A stretch of DNA of 43,968 nt from Sphingosinicella sp. (GCA_016793845.1 JAEULI010000008.1:1-43968), one strand, 5' to 3'. Shown: positions 32,941 through 42,579, counted from the first letter of the stretch. The notes: generated by a model not told the origin, from the letters alone. Program-made: numbers and translations.

Positions 32941-35328
32941 TCATCGCGGTTTCAGCGTCATCGCGCCCACCGAATCCTTGCGGAGTTCGGCGGCGCTGCC
33001 CGTGAGCGGGAAGTAGCGGCCCGCCGCCCAGTCTTCCGCCATATGCCCGAACCACGGCGACAGCACGTTGCCCGACATGCCGGGCGCGATCATGTAGAGG
33101 CTCTGCGTGGGATCGGCGAGATCGACGATCTGACGATAGCGCGCGCCGTAGACATCCGCGTAGGGATCGTCGCCCCAGAGATTGCTGAGCCCGGCGTTCA
33201 CCGTCGTCGCGTCGCCCGGCGCGGCGGGCGAGGCGACGAGGTGCGCCCCGACGAGCGGCAGATGCGAGAAGATGTCGTGCTTGAAGCGCACGCGGTGCAC
33301 GTCGCCCCAGCGCCATGTGTCCATGTCGCCATATTGCGCGCGCAGATCCTTCACCGCCGTGTCGAGTGCGCGGGCGGCGAGCGCCGGGCAGGTATCGCGC
33401 GCGCACCATCCGCCTTCCCCGGCGAGCAGGCGTTCGAGGCGCGGGCGCGTCGCGCCGAGATAATCCTTCGCAAGCGCGCCGAGCCGGGGCTCCAGAAGCG
33501 CCGTTACCGCCGCCCTGTACCACGCCGACCAGATCAGCGGCTCGGCCCTGCTGGTCGCCATGTCGCCGTTCCAGCGCCGCAGCGCGGCGAGCGCGGCGCG
33601 TCCGTCCGCCGTGGCAGGCGCCATCGCGGCGAGGATGGGCTTCATCGCCGCAACCTGCGCCGAGACGGTATCGAGCTGGACCTTCCGCATCGCTTCCCGG
33701 TCGGCGCTCTTCGCCGTACCGAGCTGCTGGACGATGCGCGCGGCGCGCCAGCCCGGCTCGAACGCGGTGCTGTCGTACAGGCGGTCTCCGGTGAGCGTGC
33801 GGTTGTTGGCATTGGCGACGAAGCCCGACGCAGGGTTCACCGTTCGCGGCATCTCCTGCGGATACGCGTAGCCGGTCCACGCGAAGCGCGCGTCCCAGCC
33901 GGGCGCGGGCAGGAAGCCGTCACCGCCGCGGCGCGGGATGCGCGCGGCGGTCGCCATCGCGATCGTGCCCGAACGATCGGCGAACGCGAAATTGTGCTGG
34001 AAATGGAAGTTCGCGATCGCGCGTTCGAATTCCGGCCAGTCGCGTGCTGCCGCGATGTTCACGAAGGCTTCCATGATCGGCTGGCCGCCTGGGAAGTCGA
34101 CACCGGCGAGCGCAACGACATGGCCCGGCGGCAGTTGCTCGCGCACCAGTCGGGCGGCTTCGTCGTCGATGTCCGAAAGCACCGGGCCGTGCGCGGTGTA
34201 GCGCAGCACGATGCGCTCGGGCGCCTTGTCCTTCACCGGGATCGTCACCGTGCGCGTCACGAATTTCCGAGGTCCCGCAGGCGTCATGTATTGCGTCGGA
34301 TCGGCCGGATCGAGGCGCTCGACGAAGAGGTCGGTCTGGTCCGCCATCACATCGGTGATGCCCCACGCGATGTCGCGGTTGCGCGCCGTCGCGAGGCCCG
34401 GAAGGCCGGGGCGGGAGGCGCCGACCAGCTCGAAATCCGCGCCGACGATGCGGACGGGATAATAGTCCGCCGGGGCGGTGAGCGGCCCGTGCGGATCGTT
34501 GGCGAGCAGGGGCTTGCCGCTCGCCGTGCGCGTGCCCGCAACCGCCCAGCTGTTCGATGCGGGGAGCGCGCGGCCGAAGGGGAGCGGTTCGGCGAATGCC
34601 GTCTTCACGGGCTTCAGCGCCACTGCGCCGCACGTGTCTGCCGCCGCGCCCGGCGTTTGCGGCGCCTCCGGATGCGTCACCGGGCTGGCGTCTGCGGCGG
34701 AGGCGAACAGCGAACGCAGTGCATCGCAGTCGATCGCGGGGAGCAGGCGGGCGCGTAGTAGCTCGTCGCGCCAGTCTCCAAAGCCGAGCGTCAGCAGCCC
34801 GGCAACGCGGCTGACGTCGCGCGCCTCCCAGCGCCCCGGGGCGGTGCCGGTGAGCAGGAATTCGGGCGGCAGCGCCCCGCCCCGCGCATCGAGCGCCGCG
34901 TTGATCCCCGCGACGTAGGCGTGGATGGCACTGCGCGTTGCCGGCGAATAGCCGCGCTCGGTGCGATCGGCGATGGCTTCGATATCGAGCGCGGCAACGA
35001 GCTTGTCGGTGCCGAGCCCGTCGCTGCCGATCGCTTCCGCCAGGCGCCCGTGTGCGGCGCGGCGTGTCATTTCGAGATTCCAGAGCCGATCCTGGCCATG
35101 GACGAAGCCGAGTCCGAAATAGCCGTCGTCACGTGTCGTGGCGAAGATATGCGGCACGGCACGCGCATCGCGCACGATCTCCAGAGCGCCGCTGATCCCG
35201 GCGACCTGCCGTGTGCCGGAATAGTCGGGCAGCGATGTGCGCAGCCATCCGTATGTGCCCGCGGCGAGCGCCAGCAGCGCGAACGCGGTGCCGCCGAGTA
35301 TCCATTTTGTCTTGCCGAATTTTTTCAT
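32941..35328 (-). CDS. Penicillin acylase-family Ntn hydrolase (first copy)
   Basis: A 795-residue N-terminal-nucleophile amidase precursor. An uncleaved-type signal/anchor (residues 9-30, WILGGTAFALLALAAGTYGW) directs it to the periplasm. The alpha-chain part runs to about 257; autoproteolysis would expose the nucleophile Ser258 in ALPASNSWAVAG. The oxyanion/Asn region and the TAHGPV, HNFAFADRSG and NNRTLTGDRL segments are typical of beta chains of penicillin G, cephalosporin or acyl-homoserine-lactone acylases. Specificity among these cannot be told by eye. It has only modest similarity to the second copy at 38525-40885. It is divergent from a TonB receptor across 321 bases and upstream of the XRE-cupin gene in the same orientation. 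Confidence 0.9.
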   Translation of the reverse strand: MKKFGKTKWILGGTAFALLALAAGTYGWLRTSLPDYSGTRQVAGISGALEIVRDARAVPHIFATTRDDGYFGLGFVHGQDRLWNLEMTRRAAHGRLAEAIGSDGLGTDKLVAALDIEAIADRTERGYSPATRSAIHAYVAGINAALDARGGALPPEFLLTGTAPGRWEARDVSRVAGLLTLGFGDWRDELLRARLLPAIDCDALRSLFASAADASPVTHPEAPQTPGAAADTCGAVALKPVKTAFAEPLPFGRALPASNSWAVAGTRTASGKPLLANDPHGPLTAPADYYPVRIVGADFELVGASRPGLPGLATARNRDIAWGITDVMADQTDLFVERLDPADPTQYMTPAGPRKFVTRTVTIPVKDKAPERIVLRYTAHGPVLSDIDDEAARLVREQLPPGHVVALAGVDFPGGQPIMEAFVNIAAARDWPEFERAIANFHFQHNFAFADRSGTIAMATAARIPRRGGDGFLPAPGWDARFAWTGYAYPQEMPRTVNPASGFVANANNRTLTGDRLYDSTAFEPGWRAARIVQQLGTAKSADREAMRKVQLDTVSAQVAAMKPILAAMAPATADGRAALAALRRWNGDMATSRAEPLIWSAWYRAAVTALLEPRLGALAKDYLGATRPRLERLLAGEGGWCARDTCPALAARALDTAVKDLRAQYGDMDTWRWGDVHRVRFKHDIFSHLPLVGAHLVASPAAPGDATTVNAGLSNLWGDDPYADVYGARYRQIVDLADPTQSLYMIAPGMSGNVLSPWFGHMAEDWAAGRYFPLTGSAAELRKDSVGAMTLKPR

Positions 35329-35388
35329 GCCCCGGACGTCCTGCTGGCGATTGCCGATGTGCCGGAGATGGTCTCCGATGTGATCGAT

Positions 35389-35496
35389 TTTTCATATACA
35401 CTAATTTCGACAGGGTGCCAGCAAGAGCGGCGGCGGCATTCCCCATCGATCACATTTTTAGATATAGTATTTATATTTCAATATATTGATTGAAAT
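35389..35496 (-). promoter_or_regulatory. AT-rich divergent control region, penicillin acylase side
   Basis: The 321-base gap 35329-35649 has no gene and is very AT-rich in its middle. On the minus strand, TATATGAAAA lies at 35398-35389, about 60 bases before the acylase start, and resembles the TATAGGAAAA sites on the receptor side. An inverted repeat ATTTCAAT/ATTGAAAT (35475-35482 and 35489-35496) has a 6-base spacer. Together they suggest an extended operator/promoter region serving both divergent genes. Confidence 0.45.
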
Positions 35497-35553
35497 TTCA
35501 TCATCTTTTGTGCCGCCGTTCGGCCTGCCGGGAGAGCCGCGACATGAGTCGGA

Positions 35554-35590
35554 TTGACATTATAGGAAAAGTTGGAGCTATATAGGAAAA
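35554..35590 (+). promoter_or_regulatory. Receptor promoter with two TATAGGAAAA repeats
   Basis: TTGACA at 35554-35559 is followed 18-19 bases later by CTATAT/TATATA at 35578-35584, a good sigma-70-like promoter. Identical decamers TATAGGAAAA lie at 35561-35570 and 35581-35590, exactly 20 bases apart, so on the same face of the helix. One sits in the spacer and the other just past the -10 element, an arrangement suited to repression. The receptor start is at 35650. Confidence 0.6.
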
Positions 35591-35649
35591 TCCTTTTGAA
35601 GGATTGGCATGGGTCATGAGGGTGGCCTGTGGGGACGAAGGGGGAAGCA

Positions 35650-38454
35650 ATGGGACAGACTGTTATGCAGCCGCGTGCGCGGCAACGGGTTCGTGCGGGC
35701 ATTTGGCAGCGGGGGCGCCGTCTGGCGGCAAAGGCCGCACTGCTCTCCGCCGCGTTTCCGATGATGCAGGTTCAGGCGGCGCTTGCGCAGGAAGCGGATT
35801 CCGGAAACGAAGACATCGTCGTCACGGCCTCGCGCATCATGCGCAGCGGCTTCACCGCGCCGACGCCCACGACGATGCTCGATGTCGATAATATCGCGTT
35901 GCAGGGCGCATCGACGCTTGCCGAGGCGGTGAACCAGATCCCCTCGTTCCTGCCGAACACCACGCCGGCGACGGGCGGCAACAGCACCGCGACCTCGGGC
36001 GCCAACTTCCTGAACCTTCGCGGCATCGGGGCGCCGCGCACGCTGGTGCTGGTGAACGGCCGCCGGTTCGTCCCCTCAGCGACACAATCGACGATCGCGG
36101 GCACGGTGGACGTGAACCTGATCCCGCAGGGGCTGATCGACAGGGTCGAGGTCGTGACCGGTGGCGCCTCCGCCGCGTGGGGCTCGGACGCTGTCGCGGG
36201 CGTCGTCAACTTCATCCTCGACCGTGAAAAAACAGGTCTCGAACTCGGGCTGCAGGCCGGGATCAGCAGTCGCGGCGACAACGCGGAAACGCAGATCACG
36301 GCAAGCTGGGGCACCAATATCGCCGACGGCCGCGGGCATTTCGTGGTCTCGGGCGAATATTTCGACAGCCGCGGCATTCTGGATCAACAGGATCGCAAAT
36401 GGGGCGCCGAGGGCTGGCAAGTGTTCGTGAACCCGCTCTACACGCCCACGAACGGCGAGCCCGCGCGCATCCTTTCGCGTGATGTCCACCAATCGAACCG
36501 GACGGAAGGCGGGCTCATCGTCACGGCGGGGCCGCTGCGCTTCCTCCAGTTCGGACCGGGCGGCACGGTCTCGCCGTTCACGACGGGCAGCTATCTCGGC
36601 TCGACCTACATGGTCGGCGGAGACGGTATCAATCAGGGCAAATACATCTCGCTGGTGACACCGCACCGCCGGCGCAGCGTCTACGCAATGTTCGACTACG
36701 ACATCGCCGACAATGTTCGCCTGTCGCTCGAAGGGTCCTATGCACGGTCTAGGAGCACCAACGCGACGACCGCGTCTTTCACCCTCTCGCCCTACACGAT
36801 CTCGCAGCAGAACGCGTTCCTGCCGGACTCCGTTCGCAGCACGATGGAGACGAACGGCATCACCCAGTTCCAGATGGGCCGGATCAACACCGATATCGGC
36901 TACATCACCACCGATCTCGACGGCGAAGTGTATCGCGCCGTTGCCTCGCTCGACGGCAATTTCGGCGATACCTGGCGCTGGTCGGCCTATTACACCTATG
37001 GCGAAACACGCCGCACCGACCGGTCGCTCGGCAATCTCGTCAACGCGCGGATGACGGCGGCGATCGATTCGATCATCGATCCGCTGACCGAGCAGCCCGT
37101 CTGCCGGAGCCTCGCCACCAATCCGGGCTGCGTGCCCATCAATCTGTTCGGCTACGGATCGCCTTCGGCCGCGGCGATCGATTACGTGACCGAGGATCAG
37201 GTCGTCGAATCGAAGATCCGCCAGCACGCTGCCGCGCTCGATTTTTCGGGTGAGCCCTTCTCGACATGGGCGGGGCCGGTGTCGCTGGCGTTCGGTCTCG
37301 AATATCGCCGCGAGTCGGTGAAATCGGTGGCCGACGCGATCTCGCAGGCGAACGGCTTCATGATCGGCAATCCCAAGAGCCTCGCGGGTCATTACGACGT
37401 GAAGGAGGCTTATGCCGAAGCGGTGGTGCCGCTGCTGAGCGACGCGCCGCTTGCCGAGCTTCTCGAACTGAACGGTGCGCTGCGCTACACAGACTACAGC
37501 ACCGGCGCGAGCGTGACGACGTGGAAGATCGGCGGCACCTATGTGCCGACGAAGGGCATCAAGCTGCGCGGCACGCTCTCCCGCGATATCCGTGCGGCGA
37601 ACCTCACCGAGCTGTTCAGCGTTTCCGGGCTCAGCTTCGCGAACGTTCGCGATCCGCGCGACGGTTCATCGCCCTTCGTCAGCTCGCTGAGCGCGGGCAA
37701 TCCGGGGCTCGCGCCCGAGAAAGCCGATACGTGGACGGCGGGCGTCGTGCTCGAACCGGCGATGCTGCCGGGGCTTCGCCTCTCGGTCGATTACTACGAC
37801 ATCGACATCAGCGGCGCGATCGGCACGCTCACGACGCAGAACATCATCGATCGCTGTTTCGTGGGCGGCAACACGCAGCTCTGCGACCTCATCGAACTCA
37901 ACCCCGACGACAGCATCCGGCACGTCAACAACTTCTTCGTCAACATCCAGACGGTGCAGACGCGGGGTGTCGACGCGGAACTCGCCTATCGCACCGCGAT
38001 CGGATCGGACACGCTCAGCCTGCGCGTGCTTGCCACCTATGTCGCCGATCTCATCACCGGCGACGGCATCACCTCGGTCGACCGCGCGGGGCAGGCGCAG
38101 GGAACCGGCGTGCCGCATTGGACGGGCATGGCGAACCTCGTTTACACGACCGGGCCGCTGTCGCTTGGGCTTTCGGGGCGTTATGTCGGCGGCGGCGTGT
38201 TCGACGTGACGTTCGGGCCGAACGACATCAACGACAACGACATCTCCAGCCGCTTCTACCTGAACCTCTCCGCATCGTACGAGATCGGCGAGGGCGACGG
38301 GTGGAAGATGGAACTCTACGGATCGGTGAAGAACCTGCTCGACAAGGATCCGCCGATCGTCGGCTCGACCTTCCAGGCGCCGTTCGCGACCAACGGCGCG
38401 CTCTACGACATGGTCGGCCGCTATTTCACCGTGGGTGCGCGGATGAAGTTCTGA
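35650..38454 (+). CDS. TonB-dependent outer-membrane receptor (large)
   Basis: A 934-residue TonB-dependent receptor. A long N-terminal signal region (to about residue 47, ending AALAQ) is followed by a TonB-box-like segment (EDIVVTASRIMRSGF). The plug is complete (NQIPSFLPNT, NLRGIGAPRTLVLVNGRRFVP, VEVVTGGASAAWGSDAVAGVVNF), and the barrel has outer loops with paired Cys (VCRSLATNPGCV and RCFVGGNTQLCDL) and a terminal Phe (GARMKF). NLRG-type plugs of this form are common in sphingomonads and Caulobacter. The ATG at 35650 has GGGGGAAG upstream; a GTG at 35629 would extend it. Its ligand is probably the acylated compound cut by the flanking penicillin acylase-type enzymes. Confidence 0.94.
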   Translation: MGQTVMQPRARQRVRAGIWQRGRRLAAKAALLSAAFPMMQVQAALAQEADSGNEDIVVTASRIMRSGFTAPTPTTMLDVDNIALQGASTLAEAVNQIPSFLPNTTPATGGNSTATSGANFLNLRGIGAPRTLVLVNGRRFVPSATQSTIAGTVDVNLIPQGLIDRVEVVTGGASAAWGSDAVAGVVNFILDREKTGLELGLQAGISSRGDNAETQITASWGTNIADGRGHFVVSGEYFDSRGILDQQDRKWGAEGWQVFVNPLYTPTNGEPARILSRDVHQSNRTEGGLIVTAGPLRFLQFGPGGTVSPFTTGSYLGSTYMVGGDGINQGKYISLVTPHRRRSVYAMFDYDIADNVRLSLEGSYARSRSTNATTASFTLSPYTISQQNAFLPDSVRSTMETNGITQFQMGRINTDIGYITTDLDGEVYRAVASLDGNFGDTWRWSAYYTYGETRRTDRSLGNLVNARMTAAIDSIIDPLTEQPVCRSLATNPGCVPINLFGYGSPSAAAIDYVTEDQVVESKIRQHAAALDFSGEPFSTWAGPVSLAFGLEYRRESVKSVADAISQANGFMIGNPKSLAGHYDVKEAYAEAVVPLLSDAPLAELLELNGALRYTDYSTGASVTTWKIGGTYVPTKGIKLRGTLSRDIRAANLTELFSVSGLSFANVRDPRDGSSPFVSSLSAGNPGLAPEKADTWTAGVVLEPAMLPGLRLSVDYYDIDISGAIGTLTTQNIIDRCFVGGNTQLCDLIELNPDDSIRHVNNFFVNIQTVQTRGVDAELAYRTAIGSDTLSLRVLATYVADLITGDGITSVDRAGQAQGTGVPHWTGMANLVYTTGPLSLGLSGRYVGGGVFDVTFGPNDINDNDISSRFYLNLSASYEIGEGDGWKMELYGSVKNLLDKDPPIVGSTFQAPFATNGALYDMVGRYFTVGARMKF

Positions 38455-38476
38455 TCCCGCCATCCTTCCGCTTCCG

Positions 38477-38503
38477 GCCCGGGCTGTTATAGACAGCCCG
38501 GGC
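38477..38503 (+). terminator. GC-rich hairpin after the receptor gene
   Basis: Eleven-base perfect arms (GCCCGGGCTGT at 38477-38487 and its complement at 38493-38503) flank a 5-base loop, 23 bases after the receptor stop. There is no T-run, so termination would be intrinsic but weak, or Rho-assisted. It separates the receptor from the second penicillin acylase gene starting at 38525. Confidence 0.6.
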
Positions 38504-38524
38504 GATACAAGGGGAGGGCAGGGT

Positions 38525-40885
38525 TTGATCAGGCGCATCGTATTCGCGGCGCTGGCCGTATCGTTTTCGGCAAGCACGCTCCACGCCGCCCCCGCCGACG
38601 AAACATGGCCGGTGCGCGGGCTGAAGGCGCCCGCGGAGATCATCGTCGATCGCTGGGGGTTGGCGCATATCTATGCGGCAAACACGCACGACGCCTATTT
38701 CCTCCAGGGCTACAACGTCGCGCGCGATCGGCTGTGGCAGATCGACCTCTGGCGCAAGCGGGGCCTCGGCCTCCTGTCGGAAAGCTTCGGCGAAACGCAT
38801 GTAGAGCAGGATCGCGCCGCGCGCCTGTTCCTCTATCGCGGCGACATGGCGAGCGAATGGCGCCGCTACGGGCTGGGCGCCAGGGACAATTACGAAGCCT
38901 TCGTCGCCGGTATCAATGCCTATGTTGACGAGGTGCGGGCCGGAAAGAAACCGCTGCCGCGCGAGTTCGCGCTCACCGACAGCCAGCCCGCACGCTGGCG
39001 CGCCGAGGATGTCGTGCGCATCCGCACCCACGCACTGGTGATGAATGCACGCTCCGAGGTTCAGCGCGCCCGCCTCGTCTGCAAGGGCGGGCTGGACGCG
39101 GCGCGCGCGACGCAGCGTCTCTATCCCGATCACACGCCGCAGGTGCCGGAGGGACTCGATCCGTGCACGATCGATGCGGGCGTCATGGACGATTACGCGC
39201 TTGCCACCGGCCCCGTGAATTTCGATGCGTTGACGAAAGTGGCGGAAGCGCTCCCCGATGATGTGAAGGACGGCTCCAACAACTGGGTGATCGCGGGATC
39301 GCGCACCACGACCGGCCGGCCGATCCTCGCCAACGACCCGCACCGCGCGCTCACCGTGCCGAGCCTGCGCTACGTCGTGCATATCGAAGCGCCGGGATTG
39401 TCGCTGATCGGCGCGGGCGAACCGGGGGTGCCCGGCATTTCCTTCGGTCACAACGGCAAGGGCGCGTTCGGCCTCACCATCTTCAGCACGGATCAGGAAG
39501 ACGTCTACGTCTACGAGACGCAGCCGGGCGGGGCGGACAAGTATCGCTATCGCGGGCGCTGGGAGAAGATGCGCGTTGTTCGGGAAACGATCCGGGTGAA
39601 GGGCGGCAAACCTGTCTCGGTGGAACTGGCGTTCACCCGGCACGGCCCCGTCATCCACCGCAGCGCCGAACGCAATCAGGCCTATGCGGTCCGCTCGGTC
39701 TGGTCCGAACCCGGAACCTCGGCCTATGCGGCGGCATCGTGGCTTGCGAACGCGGCGAGCTGGGAGGATTTCAGAACGGCCGCGGATCACTGGGGCACGC
39801 CGCCGCTCAACCTCATCTGGGCGGGGCCGGACGGCGCCATCGGCTGGACGGCTGCGGGCCTCGCGCCCGTGCGGCCGAATTGGGACGGGCTGATGCCGGT
39901 TCCGGGCGACGGCCGCTATGAATGGAACGGGTTCCATGCGCCGCGTAGCCTTCCGAGCGTGAAGGATCCCGCGCAGGGCTGGATCGCCACGGCGAACGAA
40001 CGCAATGTGCCGAAGGACTACCCCGCCGACGTGCCGCTCGGGTATGAATTCGCCGATCGCAGCCGCTACGAACGCCTCGCGCAGCTTTTCTCCCGCAGCG
40101 AGCGCGTCTCCGTCGCCGATGCTGCGGCGATGCAGATGGATATCCACGACCTCTCGGCGCTGCGTCTGCTGGCGCTGCTGAAAGATGTGAAGGGCTGGGA
40201 CGCGGACAGCACGCAGGCGCTCGCCCTGCTGCGGAACTGGAATGGCGACATGCGCGCCGACAGCGCCGCCGCCGCGATCGCCGGCACGTGGCTCGCGTCA
40301 CACCTCGGCGCCGCGCTCGTTGCCCACGTTGTCGCGCCGGACGCGCAGCCGCTGGCGCCACGCGTGGCGGCGGATGCCGCGCTCCGCATCCTCGAAACGC
40401 GCGACGCTGTGCTCGGGCCGGACGCTGCCGCCACGACGCAAACCGTGCTGCGGGAGAGCCTTTCCGCCACGCTCGGCGAACTGCATCGTCGGCTTGGGCC
40501 GCAGCTGGAAAGCTGGACGTGGGGCGGCGTGCACACACTCGAACTGAAGCCCCCCTTCGGCACGCTTCTCCGCGCCGACGAGTTCAAGGCGATGACGATC
40601 GGGCCGCACCCGGTGGGCGGTTCGGGAACGACGGTCGCGCTGGCCGCGCCGAACAAGGATCTCACCGCCGTGCACGGCCCCTCCGTTCGCATCGTCATGG
40701 ACGTCGGCGATTGGGACAGGTCGGTGTTCATGAACATGCCCGGCCAGTCGGCGGATGCATCAAGCCCGCACTATGGGGACTTCCTGCCCGGATGGCTCGC
40801 AGGCGAATTTGCGCCGATGACCTACACGCGCCCGGCGGTCGAAAAGGTTGCCGAGCGTGTGATTAGCCTGACCCCCGGCCGCTGA
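38525..40885 (+). CDS. Penicillin acylase-family Ntn hydrolase (second copy, TTG start)
   Basis: A 786-residue Ntn-hydrolase precursor. The start is TTG at 38525: it directly follows AGGGGAGGGCAGGG and begins a clean signal peptide (residues 1-21, ending LHAAPA), and no nearby ATG would preserve that peptide. The alpha chain ends near 250 and the nucleophile is S251 in DGSNNWVIAG. Beta-chain features are ILANDPHRALTVPS, GVPGISFGHNGKGAFGLTI, FTRHGPVIH, the NLIWAGPDGAIGWTAAG block and the C-terminal MNMPGQSADASSPHYGDFLPGW. It should be a heterodimeric periplasmic amidase removing an acyl group. It lies just after the receptor and converges on the second D-aminoacylase-like gene, with a shared hairpin between the stops. 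Confidence 0.91.
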   Translation: MIRRIVFAALAVSFSASTLHAAPADETWPVRGLKAPAEIIVDRWGLAHIYAANTHDAYFLQGYNVARDRLWQIDLWRKRGLGLLSESFGETHVEQDRAARLFLYRGDMASEWRRYGLGARDNYEAFVAGINAYVDEVRAGKKPLPREFALTDSQPARWRAEDVVRIRTHALVMNARSEVQRARLVCKGGLDAARATQRLYPDHTPQVPEGLDPCTIDAGVMDDYALATGPVNFDALTKVAEALPDDVKDGSNNWVIAGSRTTTGRPILANDPHRALTVPSLRYVVHIEAPGLSLIGAGEPGVPGISFGHNGKGAFGLTIFSTDQEDVYVYETQPGGADKYRYRGRWEKMRVVRETIRVKGGKPVSVELAFTRHGPVIHRSAERNQAYAVRSVWSEPGTSAYAAASWLANAASWEDFRTAADHWGTPPLNLIWAGPDGAIGWTAAGLAPVRPNWDGLMPVPGDGRYEWNGFHAPRSLPSVKDPAQGWIATANERNVPKDYPADVPLGYEFADRSRYERLAQLFSRSERVSVADAAAMQMDIHDLSALRLLALLKDVKGWDADSTQALALLRNWNGDMRADSAAAAIAGTWLASHLGAALVAHVVAPDAQPLAPRVAADAALRILETRDAVLGPDAAATTQTVLRESLSATLGELHRRLGPQLESWTWGGVHTLELKPPFGTLLRADEFKAMTIGPHPVGGSGTTVALAAPNKDLTAVHGPSVRIVMDVGDWDRSVFMNMPGQSADASSPHYGDFLPGWLAGEFAPMTYTRPAVEKVAERVISLTPGR

Positions 40886-40889
40886 CCGG

Positions 40890-40907
40890 GGGCTGTTTCC
40901 GCAGCCC
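40890..40907 (+). terminator. Hairpin between convergent acylase and deacylase genes
   Basis: GGGCTG (40890-40895) and CAGCCC (40902-40907) form a short stem followed on the plus strand by TATTTCTT. A second GC stem (CCCCCGG/CCGGGGG, 40872-40878 and 40886-40892) overlaps the plus-strand stop. The pair could terminate the acylase transcript; it abuts the minus-strand deacylase stop at 40907. Confidence 0.45.
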
Positions 40908-42532
40908 TATTTCTTGGACGGCCCCGACCCGCGCGCAACGAAGCGGCCCGGGGTCGCACCCGTGACCTTGCCGCCTTCCAGCACCGTTTCGCCGTTGACG
41001 ACGACGGCGACCATACCTTCGGCGCGGAGCGCCGGCCGCGCGTAGGTTGAACGGTCGGTGACCTTCGCCGGATCGAAGACGGCGATGTCCGCGACGAGAC
41101 CGGGCTTCAGCAGGCCGCGATCCGTGAGGTTCAAATGCTTGGCGGGCAGGCTCGACATCTTCCGCACCGCCTCGGCAAGGGGGAACAGCTTCAAATCCCG
41201 GCTGTAGCGGCCGAGGACGCGGGCGAAGCTGCCCGTCGCGCGCGGATGATAGCCCATGGGGTCGATTTCGGCGCCCTCGGGCGCGCTGTAGCCGCCGTCG
41301 CTCGCGATCATCACCCACGGCTGCACCATGAGCTTCCGCACATCGGCCTCATCGATCGTGCCGAGCGTGATGAGCAGCACGTCGGAGTGATCCTGAACGA
41401 GCCGGGCGACGAGATCGAACGGCTCCATCCCCCACGCTTTCGCCAGCAGCTCGATGTTCTGATCGACGAGTTCGGGCGCCCCCGGCGCATCGACGATGCG
41501 CATGTTGCCGTAGCCGACGGCCTTGACCCACGAGAAGCCGCCGGCTTCGCCGTGCTCGGTCAGTTCGTGGACGGCGGCGCGCGTTGTCGGGTCCTTCAGC
41601 GCCGCGCGGACATCGGCCGCGGAGGGCATCTCCTTGCCGCCCGGCAGCACGAAGATGCCGGCAAGCGGCCCGGTGGCGGCTCCGTCGTAGGGATACTGGT
41701 CGGCAACCACCTCCTGCCCCGCTGCGCGCGCCTCTTCGACCGCGGCGATCACGTCGCCGATGCGGCCTTTGTTGATCAGGCCCGTCGCCTTCAGATGCCC
41801 GAGCTTTGCCGGAATTCCGGCACGCTTTCCGATCTCGATGGCTTCCTTCTCGGATTTCAGCATCTGCAGGGAAGGGTTGCGCGTGTGCGAATCGTAGGTG
41901 CCGCCGAACGGCTTCACGGCTTCCGCCAGCGCGACGACTTCATTCGTGTCGCTGAACATGCCGCCGTTGTACATCAGGCCGGTCGACAGGCCGACGCAGC
42001 CCATTTCCATGCCCTCGCGGACCAGCGCCGCCATGGCGGCGGTCTCTTCGGCATTCGCCGGGCGCTGGACGCCGGGCATGAGCTGGTCGCGGATGCCGTT
42101 GTGCCCGACGTAGCAGGCGTAGTTGACGCCCGAGCCGCGTGCTTTCAGCTGCGCCGTGCGCTGCTTGATGTTTTCCGGCGAATAATAGCCGTCCGGTCCC
42201 ATCACGATCGTCGTCACGCCCTGGAGCAGGTCCTGCTCGTCGATCATGGGTCCGGTGCGCTCTTCGAAGCCGAAATCGACATGGCTGTGCGCATCGATGA
42301 AGCCGGGGGTCACGGCAAGGCCGCGCGCTTCGATCACCTTTGCCGCGTTGCCGCGCACGCGCTTGCCCACGGCGGCGATCTTTCCGCCGCTGACGGCCAC
42401 GTCGCCCACATAGCCCGGCTTGCCCGACCCGTCGTAAATCGTGCCGCCGCGAATGAGGAGGTCATAGCTCTGTGCGGTGGCGGGGGTGGACAGCGCCACC
42501 ATTCCCAGAAGCAGAAGTGCGGCTTTCGACAT
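40907..42532 (-). CDS. N-acyl-D-amino-acid deacylase-like amidohydrolase (second copy)
   Basis: A 541-residue amidohydrolase of the D-aminoacylase group. A signal peptide (residues 1-20, ending PATAQ) predicts a soluble periplasmic enzyme, unlike the lipobox-bearing first copy. The HxH is H82/H84 in GFIDAHSHVDFG. Shared blocks with the first copy include LL.RGG..YDG.G, QGVTTI, CYVGHNGIR and AALVREGMEMGCVGLSTG. The ATG at 42532 starts the signal peptide; the frame stays open upstream to 43576, antisense to the regulator gene, and that part is not coding. It is divergent from the XRE-cupin regulator across 108 bases containing phased TTTCC/GGAAA elements. The likely product is a free D-amino acid; the substrate is not proven. 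Confidence 0.89.
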   Translation of the reverse strand: MSKAALLLLGMVALSTPATAQSYDLLIRGGTIYDGSGKPGYVGDVAVSGGKIAAVGKRVRGNAAKVIEARGLAVTPGFIDAHSHVDFGFEERTGPMIDEQDLLQGVTTIVMGPDGYYSPENIKQRTAQLKARGSGVNYACYVGHNGIRDQLMPGVQRPANAEETAAMAALVREGMEMGCVGLSTGLMYNGGMFSDTNEVVALAEAVKPFGGTYDSHTRNPSLQMLKSEKEAIEIGKRAGIPAKLGHLKATGLINKGRIGDVIAAVEEARAAGQEVVADQYPYDGAATGPLAGIFVLPGGKEMPSAADVRAALKDPTTRAAVHELTEHGEAGGFSWVKAVGYGNMRIVDAPGAPELVDQNIELLAKAWGMEPFDLVARLVQDHSDVLLITLGTIDEADVRKLMVQPWVMIASDGGYSAPEGAEIDPMGYHPRATGSFARVLGRYSRDLKLFPLAEAVRKMSSLPAKHLNLTDRGLLKPGLVADIAVFDPAKVTDRSTYARPALRAEGMVAVVVNGETVLEGGKVTGATPGRFVARGSGPSKK

Positions 42533-42554
42533 GGTTTCCCTTCCCCGGATCGAA

Positions 42555-42579
42555 TTTCCAATGCTTTCCGATATGGAAA
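42555..42579 (+). promoter_or_regulatory. Phased TTTCC/TTTCC/GGAAA operator
   Basis: TTTCC at 42555-42559 and 42565-42569 and GGAAA at 42575-42579 are each 10 bases apart, one helical turn. The last two form the inverted repeat TTTCC-GATAT-GGAAA, flanked by CAATG and CATTG as an outer imperfect repeat. The element lies 23 bases before the deacylase start and 61 bases from the regulator start. A similar site (TTTCC-AAAAT-AGAAA) lies upstream of the receptor at 43412-43426. The adjacent XRE-cupin protein is the likely binder. Confidence 0.55.

Noticed and set aside
33043-34758. Plus-strand open frame opposite the penicillin acylase
   Set aside because: Arg/Ala-rich shadow; the minus strand holds the Ntn-hydrolase motifs.
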